In this document: piece by piece, positions 1 to 8,126 of the stretch
Position numbering within the stretch: the stretch's first letter is position 1
Layout of the letters: every line of letters starts with the position of its first letter
Source: Anaerolineaceae bacterium
Lineage (GTDB): Bacteria; Chloroflexota; Anaerolineae; Anaerolineales; Anaerolineaceae
DNA: 64,000 nucleotides
Reading direction: 5' to 3'
Assembly (NCBI GenBank): GCA_016841525.1
Contig: JAENYZ010000001.1
Span: 186,001-250,000, forward strand
The notes under the pieces: generated by a model
The model's input: the letters and a program-made list of their open reading frames with translations, nothing else
What the model was told of the DNA's origin: nothing
Databases searched by the model: none
Position numbers and translations under genes: made by a program

Positions 1-1139
1 TAGCTACTTTATATTACACAGGTGAATTAAACGATCTGGATGTTTCAAGGGGAACCCCTTATTACTTCACAGGTATTACTGAATTTGCAGATGGAACAAA
101 ACAAAATATTTCTCCAATATATGTGCCGTCAAATGGATACCAACTTGAGTCTTTGATTGCAAAAATCCAACGCGGGCCTGACCTGACCGCTGCAAACGAC
201 ATCAATTCCTCACCCGAATTCTATTATTCGGATGATATTTCAATTTCCTTTCTCAAAGGATATGATCAAACAGTCCTGTCTGTACCCGAAAACGATGCAA
301 ATGTATTTAGCTGCATCATTCCCACGGATCTGATGGAAGAACATCAAATATCTCTTGGTGATATTATCCGCCTGTCGCTTGAGCACATGATAAGAAACCC
401 AATCGATAATGAGAAAATATTCGCTTATTATGACCTGCGGGTCGTCGGCAGCTATGAGAAACAGGGTACCGAAAATACAATTTATGCACCGCTTTCTCTC
501 TTCTTCAATACAGGTTTGATCTGGGGTGAAGGACAACCAGCTGTTGATGGTAAAAGCAATGTGATCAATAAACCTGATTTCTTGTCCGCCAAACAGAAAG
601 ATAGTCTTTTATCAAACGTTTTTCACAGTGCTAACTTTCAGCTCAAAGATTCACACAATTTGATCAAATTTAAAGATTTCCTCACAGAGTACGGCTATTC
701 ACAGGTACGTGAGGCTGGAAAAGTTCGCGAATTTATAATCCTGAGAGATGCTTCCTTCAACAATGCAGTCGCAAGTATCAAACAACAAAACCACTACATC
801 AACATCCTTTATCCATTTCTTTATGCCCTGGTTGGTATCATTTCGGTCACCATGGCATATCTGCTTATTACCAGCCGCAAATTTGAGTTCGCCACAATGC
901 GTGGGTTAGGCGTACCGCGTACACGAACCTTTTTCAGTTTTTTTTCAGAGCAATTTTTCCTTTGCCTGGCAGGAACATTCGTTGGTGCAACCATTTGGCA
1001 CCTTTTCTGGGGTGTTCCAAGCCTTGCTCACCTTGTACTTTCGATTGGGTTCCTGATATGTTACTTTGTTGGTTCAGCAATCTCAATCGTGATCATGAAT
1101 CACGCCGACGTATTAAAGATCCTGTTAGATAGGGAATAA
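1..1139 (+). CDS. FtsX-like ABC transporter permease, C-terminal part (5' truncated by window)
   Basis: The reading frame is open from base 3, upstream of the GTG at 123 used by the ORF track, so the gene begins outside the window. The visible part has a long soluble, probably extracytoplasmic region (about the first 270 residues), then three hydrophobic segments near the C-terminus, with a cytosolic loop reading SRKFEFATMRGLGVPRTRTF. An R-G-L/A-G-x-x-x motif between membrane segments is typical of FtsX/MacB permeases. The gene ends 9 bases before an ATP-binding subunit of the LolD/MacB type, so the two form one transporter. The substrate is unknown; such systems move lipoproteins, peptides or drugs, or act in envelope remodelling. 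The family assignment is firm, the role is not. Confidence 0.8.
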   Translation, partial: ATLYYTGELNDLDVSRGTPYYFTGITEFADGTKQNISPIYVPSNGYQLESLIAKIQRGPDLTAANDINSSPEFYYSDDISISFLKGYDQTVLSVPENDANVFSCIIPTDLMEEHQISLGDIIRLSLEHMIRNPIDNEKIFAYYDLRVVGSYEKQGTENTIYAPLSLFFNTGLIWGEGQPAVDGKSNVINKPDFLSAKQKDSLLSNVFHSANFQLKDSHNLIKFKDFLTEYGYSQVREAGKVREFIILRDASFNNAVASIKQQNHYINILYPFLYALVGIISVTMAYLLITSRKFEFATMRGLGVPRTRTFFSFFSEQFFLCLAGTFVGATIWHLFWGVPSLAHLVLSIGFLICYFVGSAISIVIMNHADVLKILLDRE

Positions 1140-1148
1140 GGAGTTTCA

Positions 1149-1826
1149 TTGAATATATTAGAACTAAATGACGTCTCTTATACGTATGACAGCAAAGATC
1201 AACCAATCGAAGCAGTTAAACATGTCGATTGTTCCTTTAAGCAAGGGAAAGTTTACGCAATTGTTGGAAAATCTGGAAGTGGTAAAAGTACATTATTGTC
1301 TTTACTGGCAGGGCTTGATCTACCTACATCAGGGCAAATCCTTTTCGAAGGAAGGCCAACCTCAACGATGGACTTGGCAAAATACCGTCGAGAATGTGCG
1401 CCAATGATTTATCAGAGTTTCAGGCTGCTGCCTTTATTAACAGTATCAGAAAACATCACATTTCCAATGGAACTCCGTAAATTTAGGGGCAAAAAAGCGC
1501 GTAATCGAGCTCGAAAACTTGTGGAACGAGTCGCGCTCCCCGAGTCTGTATTGGATCGTTTTCCCAATATGCTTTCAGGGGGTGAACAGCAGCGAGTCGG
1601 CATTGCCCGTGCATTATCTATGGATTCAAAACTGCTTCTTGCGGACGAACCAACAGGAAACCTCGACGAAGAAAACAGTCACAACATTATCGACATACTG
1701 GTCAGTCTTTCACATGATGACGGGTACTGCATTGTCGTTGCGACACACGACTTGAGTATTTTGCCAAAGATGGATGTTATATATCATATGAATAGCGGTG
1801 TCCTTAAGCTGGAAAATTCCTGGTAA
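1149..1826 (+). CDS. ABC transporter ATP-binding protein, LolD/MacB type
   Basis: 225-residue single ATPase domain, normal for the LolD/FtsE/MacB group. Walker A is GKSGSGKST, the Q-loop lies in MIYQSFRLLP, the signature is LSGGEQQRVGIARA, Walker B is LLLADEPTGNLDEE, and the H-loop His follows in VATHDL, so all catalytic motifs are intact. The EPTGNLD form is characteristic of the group that pairs with FtsX-like permeases. The start is TTG at 1149, preceded by AAGGAG about 6 bases upstream, overlapping the end of the permease gene. It energises the upstream permease. The gene order permease-then-ATPase suggests an operon that begins before the window. Confidence 0.88.
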   Translation: MNILELNDVSYTYDSKDQPIEAVKHVDCSFKQGKVYAIVGKSGSGKSTLLSLLAGLDLPTSGQILFEGRPTSTMDLAKYRRECAPMIYQSFRLLPLLTVSENITFPMELRKFRGKKARNRARKLVERVALPESVLDRFPNMLSGGEQQRVGIARALSMDSKLLLADEPTGNLDEENSHNIIDILVSLSHDDGYCIVVATHDLSILPKMDVIYHMNSGVLKLENSW

Positions 1827-1850
1827 TAAACCTAACCAATTTTTGAGCAT

Positions 1851-2228
1851 TTATAAGAGTTTCTTTGCGCCTGAATATATTTCCTCAATCCTGATAACAG
1901 CTGCTACATGCCCTGGACGATGAGGTGGATTCCATCTTTTCATGTCATTAAATATCTCTCCTTCAGTGTGGTATTCAATTTCTCCCTTGATCTGGTAAGA
2001 TCGACGTCCTTTTGTTATAAAAAGGAGTGAGCCTTTACTGCCTGATAAGATATTTTTCCGCGTTTTATTAAAATAATTGTCAGCAACCACCAGCGTCTCA
2101 TCGTCATATCTGCGCACGCAGCTGGCGTAGATTGAATTTGGGGTGCCTTGTTCATCCACTGTTGTAAAAACAACCGGACCATCTCAATTTTCCCATGCTG
2201 TCATTACTTCCTTTGTAACACCTGTCAT
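1851..2228 (-). pseudogene. Pyridoxamine 5'-phosphate oxidase-like flavin-nucleotide-binding protein, interrupted by an in-frame TGA
   Basis: The track lists a 102-residue ORF beginning MDEQGTPNSIYAS, but the frame continues upstream to an ATG at 2226-2228 with a fair ribosome site (AAGGAC). The extended translation is MTGVTKEVMTAWEN-stop-DGPVVFTTVDEQG, the usual N-terminus of small PPOX-family split-barrel proteins, broken at codon 15 (TGA, plus-strand bases 2184-2186). Family members commonly have Arg near this place (NREGPVVF-like), so a single CGA to TGA transition would explain it. Everything downstream is intact, including DNYFNKTRKNIL. Either the gene was inactivated very recently, or translation starts downstream (no good start is seen), or the stop is a sequence error. 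Confidence 0.7.
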
Positions 2229-2302
2229 TTCTCAATGTCCTTGTATCACAAAAATAAGCCAATGTAATTTCATTGAGAATTTTACAATAATTTAAGCATA
2301 AA

Positions 2303-2327
2303 ATGCCTGAACTAATTAATCAGGCAT
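2303..2327 (-). terminator. Probable terminator of msrAB
   Basis: Perfect 8-bp inverted repeat (ATGCCTGA / TCAGGCAT) with a 9-base loop. On the minus strand it is followed by TTTTAT. It lies 27 bases past the stop codon of the msrAB gene. The T-run is short, so it may be a weak terminator or a stability hairpin. Confidence 0.5.
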
Positions 2328-2353
2328 CTACGTAAATGATTTTCTTTGTCTCT

Positions 2354-3472
2354 CTATTTTACATAATCCATCAGATAACCGTACCCTTGGCTTTCCAATT
2401 CTTCTGCAGGGATGAAATACAGGGCAGCACCATTGATACAGTAACGTGTGCCACTGGGTGAGCTTGGATCGTCATAAAATACATGCCCAAGATGCGAATT
2501 GCCTGCACGGCTGCGAACTTCAATACGCCTCATACCTAAGGATTTGTCCTCTATTAATCTGACCGTATTCCCATCAATGGGTTTGGTAAAGCTCGGCCAA
2601 CCGGTCCCGCTTTCAAATTTATCCTTAGAAGAGAATAAAGGCTCGCCGGTAACGATATCCACATAGATCCCTGGCTTATCATTGGTATAATATTCATGGC
2701 TAAAGGCTCTCTCAGTGCCCGCTTCCTGGGTCACTGAATATTGGAGAGTTGTGAGTTTGCTTTTGATTTCCTCTTGAGATGGACGTTGATAATCACCGGG
2801 GTCAACAATCATTTTACTGGCAGTCTGCATCTCAGTTGGTGAAATGTGGCAGTATCCCAGGGGATTTTTATCAAGGTAATTCTGGTGATACTCCTCAGCA
2901 TCGAAAAACCGCTCTAAGGCTTCGACCTCAACAACAAATCTTTCATTGCGCGCTTTTTCAATCGCAGTAATGCGCTCAACTGTTGCCTGGCTTGCTTCAT
3001 CGGCGTAATAAACGCCTGTCTGATATTGGCTTCCCCTGTCATTGCCCTGGGCATTCTCAATTGTTGGATCAATAACATGATAGTAAGCAAAGATTAGTGC
3101 ATCAAGGCTTACCATTGATGGGTCATATTCAACCCGTACAGTCTCACGATAACCAGTATTACCACCAATCACCTTGTTATAAGTCGGCACAAGGTCAGTA
3201 CGACCGTTAGCATAACCGCTCACGACATCAACCACGCCAGGTATGGATTGCATTAACTTTTCCAAACCCCAAAAGCAGCCGCCTGCCAGGTAAATAACTT
3301 CAATACCATCTTTCTTTACATAATTTGGATCGTATGGTGCTTGTGTTATCATACTTTCATCTTCCTTTCCATTTTCATTAAGCGCTTCTGATAATTCTCC
3401 ACTTTTCGTATTGCATGCACTGAGCAAGAGAACAATCAAAATGAGCCATATTTTAATTTTTTGATTTCTCAT
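2354..3472 (-). CDS. msrAB: Lipoprotein peptide-methionine (S)-/(R)-S-oxide reductase, MsrA-MsrB fusion
   Basis: 372 residues. An N-terminal signal with lipobox LLLSAC (Cys20) indicates a lipid-anchored extracytoplasmic protein. The MsrA domain (about 55-215) has the catalytic GGCFWGLE (Cys66) and YCHI with a probable resolving Cys. The MsrB domain (about 230-372) has [16 protein letters not shown] and the catalytic RYCINGAAL (Cys345). Together the domains reduce both epimers of methionine sulfoxide in oxidised surface proteins. The zinc-binding CxxC pairs found in many MsrB proteins are absent: the first pair would fall in [11 protein letters not shown]. This is therefore the zinc-free type. 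The gene stands alone, downstream of and parallel to a SOUL-family gene. Product assignment is secure; physiological electron donors are not visible here. Confidence 0.93.
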   Translation of the reverse strand: MRNQKIKIWLILIVLLLSACNTKSGELSEALNENGKEDESMITQAPYDPNYVKKDGIEVIYLAGGCFWGLEKLMQSIPGVVDVVSGYANGRTDLVPTYNKVIGGNTGYRETVRVEYDPSMVSLDALIFAYYHVIDPTIENAQGNDRGSQYQTGVYYADEASQATVERITAIEKARNERFVVEVEALERFFDAEEYHQNYLDKNPLGYCHISPTEMQTASKMIVDPGDYQRPSQEEIKSKLTTLQYSVTQEAGTERAFSHEYYTNDKPGIYVDIVTGEPLFSSKDKFESGTGWPSFTKPIDGNTVRLIEDKSLGMRRIEVRSRAGNSHLGHVFYDDPSSPSGTRYCINGAALYFIPAEELESQGYGYLMDYVK

Positions 3473-3564
3473 GATCGTACTTTCCTAAACCAATTTTTCT
3501 TTGGTCATTATTCTTATGAGACTTAATAATACAATTAATTTCTATAAATTATATAAATATTATC

Positions 3565-4122
3565 TTATTCACTCGTTTGAATTTTTACCAAAACCTCGTT
3601 TCGGGCAAGAAACCACGGCACCCATGGTGGATTGTAGCGGGCTACAATAAATTCGCCTATGGGTTGATACCCCTCTTTTTCGACCCAATTTGCCAATTGT
3701 TTCTTAGCCTTGCTGACTTTTCTTTCACTGAAATAACCTGAAAAACGAAGTGCTGCCATTGTTCTTGATTCAACCCGAGTTATCTTGACATCCGGGTTTG
3801 TCGGTTCAGGTAGGGATTCAAGTGTGTATTCCGATGGCATAATAAAAGCAACCGAAAATAGCCCTTCCCCGCTGACAATAACTGGTTTGGTCATAGCAAT
3901 TTTTGTAGATTCTGAAACCTGGACAGGTGAAGTCATATCTATCTTCTTTGAACTGCGGTTGCCTCCAAATATGTATCCTGCGAGGAGACTGAATCCCTTA
4001 TATATCGCTTTTTGATAGCTCGTATCCCTTACCGCTACCTGCGCTTTAAGGTGCGCTGGATACTCCCGCAGCTCATAGTCGTTATATTTTTTTATCACTG
4101 AATAATTGAGTGTTTCGGCCAT
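3565..4122 (-). CDS. SOUL/HBP family haem-binding protein
   Basis: 185 residues, close to the usual size of bacterial SOUL proteins. The start (NYSVIKKYNDYELREYPAHLKAQV) and the stretch IDMTSPVQV...KIAMTKPVIVSG match the family pattern, where an E-x-R-x-Y/F-x-x strand is followed by repeated MTxPV motifs. The C-terminal part contains the typical ARYNPPWVPWFLARNEVLV. No signal peptide is seen, so it should be cytosolic. Family members bind haem or porphyrins; the role in bacteria is poorly known. A strong ribosome site (AGAGGAAATAA) sits just before the ATG at 4122. It is divergent from the pirin pair and upstream of msrAB, a grouping that hints at redox stress, though that is inference. Confidence 0.85.
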   Translation of the reverse strand: MAETLNYSVIKKYNDYELREYPAHLKAQVAVRDTSYQKAIYKGFSLLAGYIFGGNRSSKKIDMTSPVQVSESTKIAMTKPVIVSGEGLFSVAFIMPSEYTLESLPEPTNPDVKITRVESRTMAALRFSGYFSERKVSKAKKQLANWVEKEGYQPIGEFIVARYNPPWVPWFLARNEVLVKIQTSE

Positions 4123-4229
4123 TTATTTCCTCTTTTAATTAAAGATACAACAAAGGTTCGACACAATCAAGGACAAGCTTATACAAATAAATATTTAGAT
4201 GAGTCAAATCGAAAAACATTTGCAAGGCA

Positions 4230-4238
4230 TGATACAAT
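4230..4238 (+). promoter_or_regulatory. Extended -10 promoter for the pirin pair
   Basis: TGATACAAT (TG, one base, TACAAT) about 30 bases before the ATG at 4268. No good -35 hexamer is found at the usual distance. The same TGnTAnAAT pattern recurs before many transcription units here. Confidence 0.5.
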
Positions 4239-4267
4239 CCAATTAATCAAGAAGATAAGATGGATTT

Positions 4268-5212
4268 ATGAACACTAATGAAATTGCCGGGAAAGAATGC
4301 ACATCTTTCGGGGCACAAGACCTCACTTTTGACGCCTACACGAATCGCAGGACAAATTTAGGTGAACTTGGCATTTCAAGAGCTTTACCAATTCGCGATC
4401 GACGAATGATAGGACCCTGGTGTTTTCTTGATCGCTTTGGTCCCATGACCTTCTCTGCTGGCAAACCCATGAATGTCCCACCCCACCCGCATATTGGGCT
4501 TCAAACTGTCACCTGGTTGCTGGAAGGAGAGATTTTACATACCGACAGTATTGATTCTGAAGCTGTCGTGAGACCCGGCGGTGTCAATGTGATGACTGCC
4601 GGTGCAGGGATCGCTCACGCTGAAGAGACACCCCTAAAAAATAGCGGCGTTCTAAATGGGGTTCAACTCTGGGTGGCTTTGCCTGATTCACACAGGCACA
4701 CCTCCCCCTCATTTGCCAGTATCGAAAAGGTGCCGGTAATTGAAAGTCAAGCTGGCATCCTTCAATTAATTGCAGGAAAATTTTCAGATGCCGACTTATC
4801 AACGCCTTACTATTCTGAAATTATAGGTCTTGGCATCAATATTCATCCAGGAAAGTCATTCGAAATTAATGTGGACCCAACATTTGAACATGCAATGCTG
4901 GTTTTGGAAGGCGATTGTTCCTTTGAAGGTCAACAACTAGAACAAGAAACGCTGTATTACCTCGGTACTTGTCGAAACAACATCAGCATAAGCACTCAAA
5001 TTGGCAGCCAATTGCTCCTGGTAGGTGGTCCGCCATTTCCAGAAAAGATCTTGATGTGGTGGAATTTCGTGGCACGTACATCGGATGAGATTGCTAAAGC
5101 ACGGGCGGATTGGGAAGAGACCAATAGCTTTGGAACGGTGAGGGGCTTTCATCAAACCAGGTTGTCAGCCCCCAGCCTTGCCCGTTTTGCACAACCCAAC
5201 CCCGCCAGTTAA
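4268..5212 (+). CDS. Pirin family protein (bicupin), copy 1
   Basis: 314 residues. The N-terminal cupin has the pirin signature: GPWCFLDRFGPM, PPHPHIGLQTVTWLLEGE, then HTDS and VNVMTAGAGIAHAEETP. The two His in PHPHIG, a later His and a Glu of the HAEE motif form the metal site of pirins. The C-terminal cupin (about 190-300) is less conserved, as usual. Pirins are cytosolic iron proteins variously reported as quercetinases, redox switches or transcription cofactors, so the function cannot be read from sequence. It is followed after 45 bases by a second pirin gene on the same strand, making a probable two-gene operon. Confidence 0.9.
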   Translation: MNTNEIAGKECTSFGAQDLTFDAYTNRRTNLGELGISRALPIRDRRMIGPWCFLDRFGPMTFSAGKPMNVPPHPHIGLQTVTWLLEGEILHTDSIDSEAVVRPGGVNVMTAGAGIAHAEETPLKNSGVLNGVQLWVALPDSHRHTSPSFASIEKVPVIESQAGILQLIAGKFSDADLSTPYYSEIIGLGINIHPGKSFEINVDPTFEHAMLVLEGDCSFEGQQLEQETLYYLGTCRNNISISTQIGSQLLLVGGPPFPEKILMWWNFVARTSDEIAKARADWEETNSFGTVRGFHQTRLSAPSLARFAQPNPAS

Positions 5213-5257
5213 TGAAGTATAGAAAATAATTGTTTTATCATTTGTGAAGGAGAACCG

Positions 5258-6172
5258 ATGCCAAAAATACGAAAAATTCGCCAAACGATCCGCAGTAAGC
5301 CAACAATGGAAGGTGCAGGTGTGCATTTGCACCGTGCCTTTGGAAGTCCCCGTGAAGCGTTTATATTTGATCCATTTCTCCTGCTCGATGACTTCAGAAA
5401 CGATAAGCCGCAGCATTATGTCTCCGGTTTCCCATGGCATCCTCATCGCGGGATTGAAACCATCACTTATGTTCTGAAAGGTACCGTTGCTCATGGTGAC
5501 AGCATGGGCAATGATGGTGAGATCACGGCTGGTGACGTTCAGTGGATGACTGCAGGCAGCGGCGTTAAACACCAGGAAATGCCCAAAGGAGACCCTGAAG
5601 GCCGCATGTCAGGTTTCCAGCTCTGGGCTAACCTCCCCCGTTCACATAAAATGATGGATCCGCGTTATCAGGATATCAAAAGTTCTCAAATTCCAGAACT
5701 TTCCCTGGAAGTCGACGTCAAAGTTCGTGTGATTTGCGGTGAGTTTGAGGGGATAAGGGGTCCGGTAGAAAACGTCGTCATCGACCCATTGTATTTAGAT
5801 ATCACAATTCCGGCAAAATCAAATTTCACATTTCCCGTTCACCCAGCTTATACCGCCTTTGCTTATGTGATCGATGGAAAAGCATCATTTTGTGAAGAAT
5901 CAGACCCCTTTGCATTTCAACGGGAAGGCAGTAATTATTTCGACATGGATCAGAGCAGCCTTTTGGGAGACAGGACCTTAATTCTTTTTGAGGACGGCGA
6001 TCAAATCAGGGTTGTCACAAAGAATGACCTTGTCAGATTTTTGTTTGTCTCCGGTCGGCCGCTTCACGAACCAATTGCCTGGTATGGACCCATCGTCATG
6101 AATTCTGAGCAGGAACTGCGACTGGCTTTCTCAGAATTACAAAATGGGACCTTCATCAAAACCTCTGCATAA
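5258..6172 (+). CDS. Pirin family protein (bicupin), copy 2
   Basis: 304 residues, with AAGGAG 7 bases before the ATG. The N-terminal cupin shows DPFLLLDDF, FPWHPHRGIETITYVLKG, HGDSMGN and VQWMTAGSGVKHQEMP, giving the complete His/His/His/Glu metal-binding set of pirins. The C-terminal cupin ends SGRPLHEPIAWYGPIVMN, a well-kept pirin motif. It belongs to a different pirin subgroup from the preceding gene: this copy has the classic PHRGIET form and the first has PHIGLQT. They are therefore old paralogues rather than a fresh duplication. Confidence 0.92.
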   Translation: MPKIRKIRQTIRSKPTMEGAGVHLHRAFGSPREAFIFDPFLLLDDFRNDKPQHYVSGFPWHPHRGIETITYVLKGTVAHGDSMGNDGEITAGDVQWMTAGSGVKHQEMPKGDPEGRMSGFQLWANLPRSHKMMDPRYQDIKSSQIPELSLEVDVKVRVICGEFEGIRGPVENVVIDPLYLDITIPAKSNFTFPVHPAYTAFAYVIDGKASFCEESDPFAFQREGSNYFDMDQSSLLGDRTLILFEDGDQIRVVTKNDLVRFLFVSGRPLHEPIAWYGPIVMNSEQELRLAFSELQNGTFIKTSA

Positions 6173-6209
6173 TCTATACGCTGCACCAGATGATGAGTAA
6201 ACAATAATT

Positions 6210-6244
6210 GAGGGCTGAAACAATCATTCCTGGTTCCAGCCCTC
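6210..6244. terminator. Stem-loop after the pirin operon
   Basis: GAGGGCTGAAAC / GTTCCAGCCCTC, an 11-of-12 match inverted repeat with an 11-base loop, located 38 bases past the second pirin. It lacks a clear T-run on either strand, so it may act as a 3'-end stabiliser or a factor-dependent terminator rather than a classic intrinsic one. Confidence 0.45.
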
Positions 6245-6305
6245 GGAATAGTTCAGTTTGGTTTCACAAATCTAGCTGGAGATGTCATTCAAATTACATT
6301 GGATC

Positions 6306-6902
6306 TCATTTGAGATGTAAAATCAAAACCCATCCCTCACCCTCTTGCATAGCGCCATCTTCGAGGGGTAAATTAACAGTCATTTGAGGGACACCTGACC
6401 AGGGATAATTTGAAGTGGTACCCTCAACGTTTACTTCAAGATTCTGTTCTCCGATCAATTCGACATTGACATTCAACACACCGCCGTTATCTCCTAACAC
6501 ACAATCACCTCTGATAACAGCATCCCCATCAAATGTAACCGTGTAAGTACCCCACTCATAGCGTTCGGTTTCAACAAAATAATCCATCGGTCCCCCTCCC
6601 GATATTGTAAAGATTTCACCATCAGCAATGACATCAAATGGGATTTCTCCTACACTGGTAGGTTTAAGTCCTGCAACCTCCGACGGTCCAATCAGTATCT
6701 GCAACTCAAGGGTTCCTGAAAGGTCGTCACAAGGATGTTTTTCTGGTATATCTGTGATAATTACACCACCCGCCATTGTGGAAGTTGCTGTTGGGGATCG
6801 CCCAGCATCAGGGTTGACGTTCGAGAAAACGCTGCATCCAACCAGTGACACACATAATATCACCATGCCAAACAAACAGAAGGATTTTTTTCGATTGATC
6901 AT
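6306..6902 (-). CDS. Hypothetical lipoprotein
   Basis: 198 residues. The N-terminus MINRKKSFCLFGMVILCVSLVGC is a lipoprotein signal with lipobox SLVGC (Cys23), so the mature protein should be anchored on the outer face of the cytoplasmic membrane. A short Ser/Thr-rich linker follows, then a beta-rich, acidic domain of about 150 residues with no motif I recognise. It has only two further cysteines besides the lipobox, in HPCDD and RGDCV, which could form a disulfide. The gene stands alone between converging pirin genes and the diverging glycosylase gene. Function unknown. Confidence 0.75.
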   Translation of the reverse strand: MINRKKSFCLFGMVILCVSLVGCSVFSNVNPDAGRSPTATSTMAGGVIITDIPEKHPCDDLSGTLELQILIGPSEVAGLKPTSVGEIPFDVIADGEIFTISGGGPMDYFVETERYEWGTYTVTFDGDAVIRGDCVLGDNGGVLNVNVELIGEQNLEVNVEGTTSNYPWSGVPQMTVNLPLEDGAMQEGEGWVLILHLK

Positions 6903-7121
6903 TTATTACTCCTTTTCCATCCAACACCTTTTTCCAAATCCCATCTACTATAATAGCAAATTTTTCAGCATTTTGCTACAGGAAAATCCTTATTAATCAC
7001 CCATCTTGTAATAAATATAATTTTCAACCTCCTTCATTAATGCCTTATACTTATTCTGTCTTTTAAATGAATTCATTTGGATTGGCTTGCCGGCAATAAA
7101 TAACCAGAATTGAATTTTTTG

Positions 7122-7739
7122 ATGGGAAATATTTTGGAACCAATTAAGAATAAAGAACAACAACTATCAGAACTAGCTCAACATGTCGAGGCTTTAGATT
7201 CTTCCCCGCTTTATAAGTTTAGAATTGAAAACAATTACAAGTCTGTTTTTGGCGAAGGGAATCCTGATGCGGATATCATGTTTATTGGTGAAGCACCGGG
7301 CGCCCAGGAAGCAGAAACTGGCAGGCCTTTTGTCGGAAAAGCAGGAAAACATCTCGATTCGCTGCTTTGCTCTATAGATCTTCAACGTGAAGATGTGTAT
7401 ATTACCAACATCGTTAAAGATCGGCCGCCGAATAACCGCAACCCTCACGTGTCAGAAATTGAGGTTTATTCACCGTTCTTACGTGAGCAAATTGCAATCA
7501 TTCAGCCGAAGATCATTGCAACCCTGGGGCGATTCGCCATGGAGTACATAATTGATTTATACCAGATTCCAGTTATTGATAAAAAAATTGGTGAAATTCA
7601 TGGCACTTCGATGCTAATTCCAACTGAATTTGGCAAAATTATCTTTTTTCCTCTTTATCACCCTGCTGCAGTTTTTTACAATAGAAATCTTGAGGCAGTC
7701 CTCGATATAGATTTTAAAATATTAAAAAAGCTGGCTTAG
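7122..7739 (+). CDS. Uracil-DNA glycosylase superfamily protein, family-4-like but without Fe-S ligands
   Basis: 205 residues from ATG 7122; the track starts at TTG 7110, and no clear ribosome site decides between them. Motif 1 is GEAPGAQEAETGRPFVGKAG (about 57-76) and the C-terminal motif is YHPAAVFYN (179-187), both as in family 4 glycosylases that remove uracil from DNA. TNIVKDRPPNNRNP matches the family's central motif. All four cysteines that normally hold the [4Fe-4S] cluster are replaced: by alignment to the usual CxxCPLYK, KCRPP and ACxPYL they become Leu25, Ser28, Asp100 and Tyr116. The only Cys is Cys83. It is likely a cluster-free glycosylase or relative; substrate range and activity are uncertain. 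Confidence 0.8.
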   Translation: MGNILEPIKNKEQQLSELAQHVEALDSSPLYKFRIENNYKSVFGEGNPDADIMFIGEAPGAQEAETGRPFVGKAGKHLDSLLCSIDLQREDVYITNIVKDRPPNNRNPHVSEIEVYSPFLREQIAIIQPKIIATLGRFAMEYIIDLYQIPVIDKKIGEIHGTSMLIPTEFGKIIFFPLYHPAAVFYNRNLEAVLDIDFKILKKLA

Positions 7740-7784
7740 TCAAACAAATATTGAAATTTGTTAATAATCAAAAATACTTCGTCC

Positions 7785-7813
7785 TTGACCCTGAAGGGAT
7801 TAGTTGATACACT
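7785..7813 (+). promoter_or_regulatory. Promoter of the 65-residue gene
   Basis: TTGACC, 17-base spacer, TACACT with an upstream TG making an extended -10. This is one of the best sigma-70-type promoters in the window and sits 40 bases before the ATG at 7854. Confidence 0.7.
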
Positions 7814-7853
7814 AAAAATGTGAAAAAACTTTATTTAAAGAAAGGATGTAAAA

Positions 7854-8051
7854 ATGGCTTATTCATTTACGAACTCAAAAGGGAAAACCTATTTCCTTCA
7901 TCGAAAAGAAGTTAAATCGAAATCTGGAACACGTGATTTATATTTCTTTGCTGGTGATCTACGACCCGACTTTGCTGTTGACGAAGTTCCCGCAGGAAAA
8001 CAGGTTGTTGAAATGAAATCCGGATTGCCGGTATTGAAAAAGGTTGAGTAA
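7854..8051 (+). CDS. Small protein of unknown function (65 residues)
   Basis: MAYSFTNSKGKTYFLH begins a compact, charged, beta-rich protein with no membrane segment and no cysteine. The first half reads like a short structural motif (KGKTYFLHRKEV..SGTRDLYFFAGDL) and the second half ends VVEMKSGLPVLKKVE. The gene has a good promoter (TTGACC-17-TACACT), a ribosome site (AAAGGATG) 7 bases before the ATG, and a strong terminator 20 bases past its stop. It is thus a monocistronic and probably well expressed unit. I recognise no characterised family. Confidence 0.8.
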   Translation: MAYSFTNSKGKTYFLHRKEVKSKSGTRDLYFFAGDLRPDFAVDEVPAGKQVVEMKSGLPVLKKVE

Positions 8052-8070
8052 GTAAAACCCTGAACTAAAA

Positions 8071-8101
8071 AACACCGCTGCTCAAAACGAGCAGCGGTGT
8101 T
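8071..8101. terminator. Strong bidirectional intrinsic terminator
   Basis: Perfect 13-bp GC-rich inverted repeat (AACACCGCTGCTC / GAGCAGCGGTGTT) with a 5-base loop, flanked by A-run and T-run. It separates the converging small-protein gene and the sugar permease gene and should stop transcription from both sides. Confidence 0.9.
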
Positions 8102-8126
8102 TTCGTTAATTAAGAAATTATCTAAT

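Noticed and set aside
2184-2186. In-frame TGA in the PPOX-like gene as selenocysteine
   Set aside because: Relatives have Arg and not Cys or Sec at this position, and I see no SECIS-like structure next to it.
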